The notes under the pieces are model-generated. The model ran no database searches and was not told where the DNA came from. It worked only from the letters and a program-made list of their open reading frames with translations. Of a stretch of DNA of 64,000 bases, positions 61,490-64,000 are shown one piece after another. The position numbers were made by a program, and so were the translations under genes. This stretch comes from Cristatella mucedo (taxonomy: Eukaryota > Bryozoa > Phylactolaemata > Cristatellidae): positions 3,154,501 to 3,218,500 of the forward strand of contig WPIO01000027.1 in NCBI GenBank assembly GCA_009760855.2, in the 5' to 3' direction. How positions within the stretch are numbered: position 1 is the first letter of the stretch; the number at the start of each line of letters is the position of its first letter.

Positions 61490-61930
61490 ATGGCAATCAG
61501 CCTCTTGTGCGCAGGTCAGCTAAAAGCCGATAGCGCAGCCGCCGCCCTTGGGTCGTTCTGCTGCGGCGGAGGTCCGGCGGCAGAGCTTGGCGGGGCGGCT
61601 CAGAGTGAAGTTGAATTGGACGCCGTCTGCGACCGGCTTCTGCGCTCGTGAAGCGTTCAGCCAATTTGCGGCCGTTCTTTAAGCAGAATTCCACGGGACA
61701 AATTCGATCTAAGCTGAGTGCGATTTGCGAATCTCGGCCTGCATTGGCCGCCGTTGACTTATTACGATCAACACGATGCTGGAATTCGAGCAGCGTTTAC
61801 GATCCAGCTTCGGCACTCAATCAGTTCGTTCGAAGCGCCACTGGAGCAAGGTGCTGCGAACGCCTAGCGTGCACCGAACGCAGAGCTTGGCTTACTACCT
61901 ACCTACTCCCGCATCTTCGGTAAAAGTAAA
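61490..61930. other. CpG-rich island of unknown function
   Basis: Locally very rich in CG, with GCCGCCGC-type runs, set in AT-rich DNA. It resembles an unmethylated promoter region; open frames on both strands are probably a by-product of composition. Confidence 0.4.
61776..61919 (+). CDS. Possible first coding exon of an unidentified gene
   Basis: A 48-codon open frame starting MLEFEQRLRSSF and ending YYLPTPASS at a phase 0 donor gtaaaagt, inside a CpG-rich island (61,490-61,930). No domain is recognised. No second exon is seen before the window ends, so it may be chance. Confidence 0.25.
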
Positions 61931-62374
61931 CACTGACGCCAGTGGGGTGGTATGCAGTCCTCAGAAGACGAACTGCTTTTACTAGAATCAATTAAGGTAG
62001 CCATTTCGTACCCAGAAAATCTCAGTTCTCGTAGATTGAAACAAATGTCTTATTATTACAACCATTATTATTACTATTATTATTATCATTCATTGATTGC
62101 GCCTTTGTTTTCAACTTTGTTTCGTCGATAATATTTTTACTGAATTAGTTATCGTGATAAAAACTGTACCGGCCGTTCTTATAACCTCGTCAATGCTAGC
62201 GATAGTAGAAAAATTGCTGAATTTCTGGAAGAAATCTACTTCTCAGCTTTAGGAAATTTAAAGATTATTTTATGATCTAGTACCGCAGCATGCCAGTTAA
62301 TCTCCCCTCAAAATACACATGAACGTTTTCGGATTTAAAACCCAACCTGGACCATGTGTCTCAGCTTCTAGCAA

Positions 62375-62635
62375 TATATAATAATAATAATAATAATATA
62401 CTATAATATACTTGATAAAGAGCCCTAAGAGAACACAATCTCTTTCTAGGCGCTTTACATTTGCTGCAAAGGGAAACGCGATTGAATGGTGAGTGATATC
62501 ATGCTTGATAAATAACATGGTTAGGGGTGACTTGCGCAGGGTCAGCATGCAAGTGTGGTTGGTGGCATCATGCAGTGTCAGCACGCATAAAGCACATAAA
62601 GGACGAATCACAGGGACCCACTAAATCATGTAGTA
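62375..62635 (-). mobile_element. LINE-B 3' end
   Basis: TAA tail at about 62,378, stem-loop region CTTGATAAAGAGCCCTAAGA, ends at GGACCCACTAAATCATG. 5'-truncated. Confidence 0.88.
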
Positions 62636-62806
62636 ACATATCTCGACTTACAGTAATTTCTATTGCACCTCCAGCCATGTTCTAATGGTCACAAATTACC
62701 ATGATCACATATATCAGAAGAAATGTCATCCAATATTTCTATAATAAATAACCCCTGGTTAACTATTCGAGCTATACTTTATGAGAAACATCCAACTACT
62801 TTAGCA

Positions 62807-63085
62807 TCACTTTGAAGGGCTTTTGGAGTGATATCTGATTTCTTGTTTGAAGAATTCAAGGTCCCTTTCGTTCAGAGCTTCCTCTTTCTCGGTAGCCGTT
62901 GCTACTCTTGGATGACCGCTGTGCCTAACTAACCTATCCCAAACGTCCTTTATAAACTTCAGACGATTTACTTCCAACCTTTCTTGATGCAATCTTGTCA
63001 TAGTTTCGTTGTTGTTCCAATACCTTAGGAAGCAGTTTATCAATCTTGCGGACATAGGGCTAGTGCCACTTGGTATTTTCTCCAT
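62807..63085 (-). CDS. Unidentified open frame, possible terminal exon
   Basis: A 92-residue frame beginning MEKIPSGTSPMSARL, open further upstream to about 63,125. It is rich in charged helix-forming residues (RLHQERLEVNRLKFIKDVWD, ATEKEEALNERDLEFFKQEI). Composition looks protein-like and unlike the LINE frames, and it ends SKSPSK stop. No family recognised. Confidence 0.3.
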   Translation of the reverse strand: MEKIPSGTSPMSARLINCFLRYWNNNETMTRLHQERLEVNRLKFIKDVWDRLVRHSGHPRVATATEKEEALNERDLEFFKQEIRYHSKSPSK

Positions 63086-63391
63086 TTGCTTGTTGAGAAT
63101 CCTCGAAACTAATCTCTTTATACATAAAACAACTTAATTTTGGTTAGCTTTCCTTCTAAACAAATGGAATCAGAATTGTTATCAAAGATTAGTGGTACTT
63201 AGCTTTCTCTTTTATTATGATTTCGGTAGGTAATCCAAGTAGGCCAAATTAGTTTGGCAGCATTCCCCAGCTGAACGCAGGCCGACTCATATGTCGTTTT
63301 GGAACAGTACGCAGACATCAAGTAAGTAATGGTATGTGAACCAATCTTGAGTGAGGCATTACAACTTCAAACTAACCCAGTGACGTAGGCA

Positions 63392-63695
63392 ATATCTGCA
63401 GGTCCTAGACTGTGGAACTCGCTTCCACAATTCTTACGCAACAACTACTCTCCTACTGCCGACTATGGCTACACCTTTTCAGCGGTCCTGAGCTGCTACT
63501 TCTATGCTACTCACTACCTCAACTGCTCTCCTGACTGCTATGCTTCCCACTTTTTCTTTTTTGCGTGAGACGAAGGCTGCCGAACGCTTACCGAAAGCCG
63601 CTTAGGCTGTGAGTTCGCTATATAAAACTCTCTTGCGTAACACCCACATGGTCTTTATGACTTTGTGGAGTTACAGACGGAGATACATTACATTA
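63392..63695 (+). mobile_element. LINE-A 3' end
   Basis: From CAGGTCCTAGACTGTGGAAC to GAGATACATTACATTACAT, nearly colinear with the copy ending at 22,715. Confidence 0.92.
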
Positions 63696-63849
63696 CATCT
63701 CGCAATAGATATTTACTATTTCTCGTTTACTCGACTTTTTAAACTATTACTATTTCACTAGACGACCCATAAGCTACGTAAAATCAGCCTGCTTTCAGCT
63801 ACGTAGCAATAAAAAAAAATTCGGACCTACTCGTACATGGATACTACAT

Positions 63850-64000
63850 CGAAGTTGGTCATGCACTTTTTGCAACACTTCGTCTCGCTTGGGTAACTCA
63901 CTGCTTGCAGGTCTTCCAGCCTGTACAATTAGACGCTCAGTTGGTGCAAAACTGTCCAGCTAGGCTAGTCTGTCGTTTGCCTCAAAGTTGCCACAGCACA
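63850..64000 (+). mobile_element. LINE-B reverse-transcriptase C-terminal fragment, runs off the window
   Basis: Reads like HFLQHFVSLG...LLAGLPACTIRRSVGAKLSS, matching SRLDFCNSLLTGLPACAIRR of the 57-kb copy; continues past the right edge. Confidence 0.65.

Overview
This window is nuclear DNA from an animal, very likely a non-vertebrate metazoan. It carries two intron-rich host genes with canonical GT-AG introns. Around them lie several dozen copies of two non-LTR retrotransposon (LINE) families, tRNA-derived SINEs and long microsatellites. The sequence alone does not settle the phylum; the mix would fit a sponge, cnidarian or other marine invertebrate. No bacterial operons, CRISPR arrays or rRNA genes were seen, and no LTR or virus-like elements were recognised.

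Layout: (1) 1-3,402 is mostly repeats (LINE-A and LINE-B fragments, a SINE remnant) and unassigned intron or intergenic DNA. (2) 3,403-16,127, plus strand, holds the last ten coding exons of an FBXL13/DRC6-like leucine-rich-repeat protein, a ciliary dynein regulatory complex subunit; its 5' part, including the F-box, lies beyond the left edge or was not found. (3) 16,128-17,939 is a short convergent intergenic space with a LINE-B tail and a candidate poly(A) signal. (4) 17,940-54,905, minus strand, holds a complete gene for the V-type proton ATPase V0 subunit a. I assembled it as 20 coding exons, all in phase, giving 850 residues. Its introns hold most of the repeats. (5) 54,906-55,600 is CpG-rich upstream DNA with palindromic E-box, CRE-like, ETS-like, YY1-like and NRF1-like motifs and a TATA-like box. 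(6) 55,600-64,000 is repeat-rich DNA with no recognised gene, apart from a possible first exon (plus strand, about 61.8 kb) and an unidentified open frame (minus strand, about 62.8-63.1 kb).

The two host genes are unrelated in pathway (ciliary motility versus organelle acidification) and point at each other. The repeats show more visible biology. LINE-B and one SINE class share the same 3' stem-loop, which suggests the SINE uses LINE-B machinery. Two LINE-B copies 13 kb apart share a 427-bp tract with one mismatch, flanked by strongly diverged sequence, which looks like gene conversion. I did not find a new multi-gene system; the novel signals are in repeat structure, possible RNA folding around exons, and the candidate promoter.
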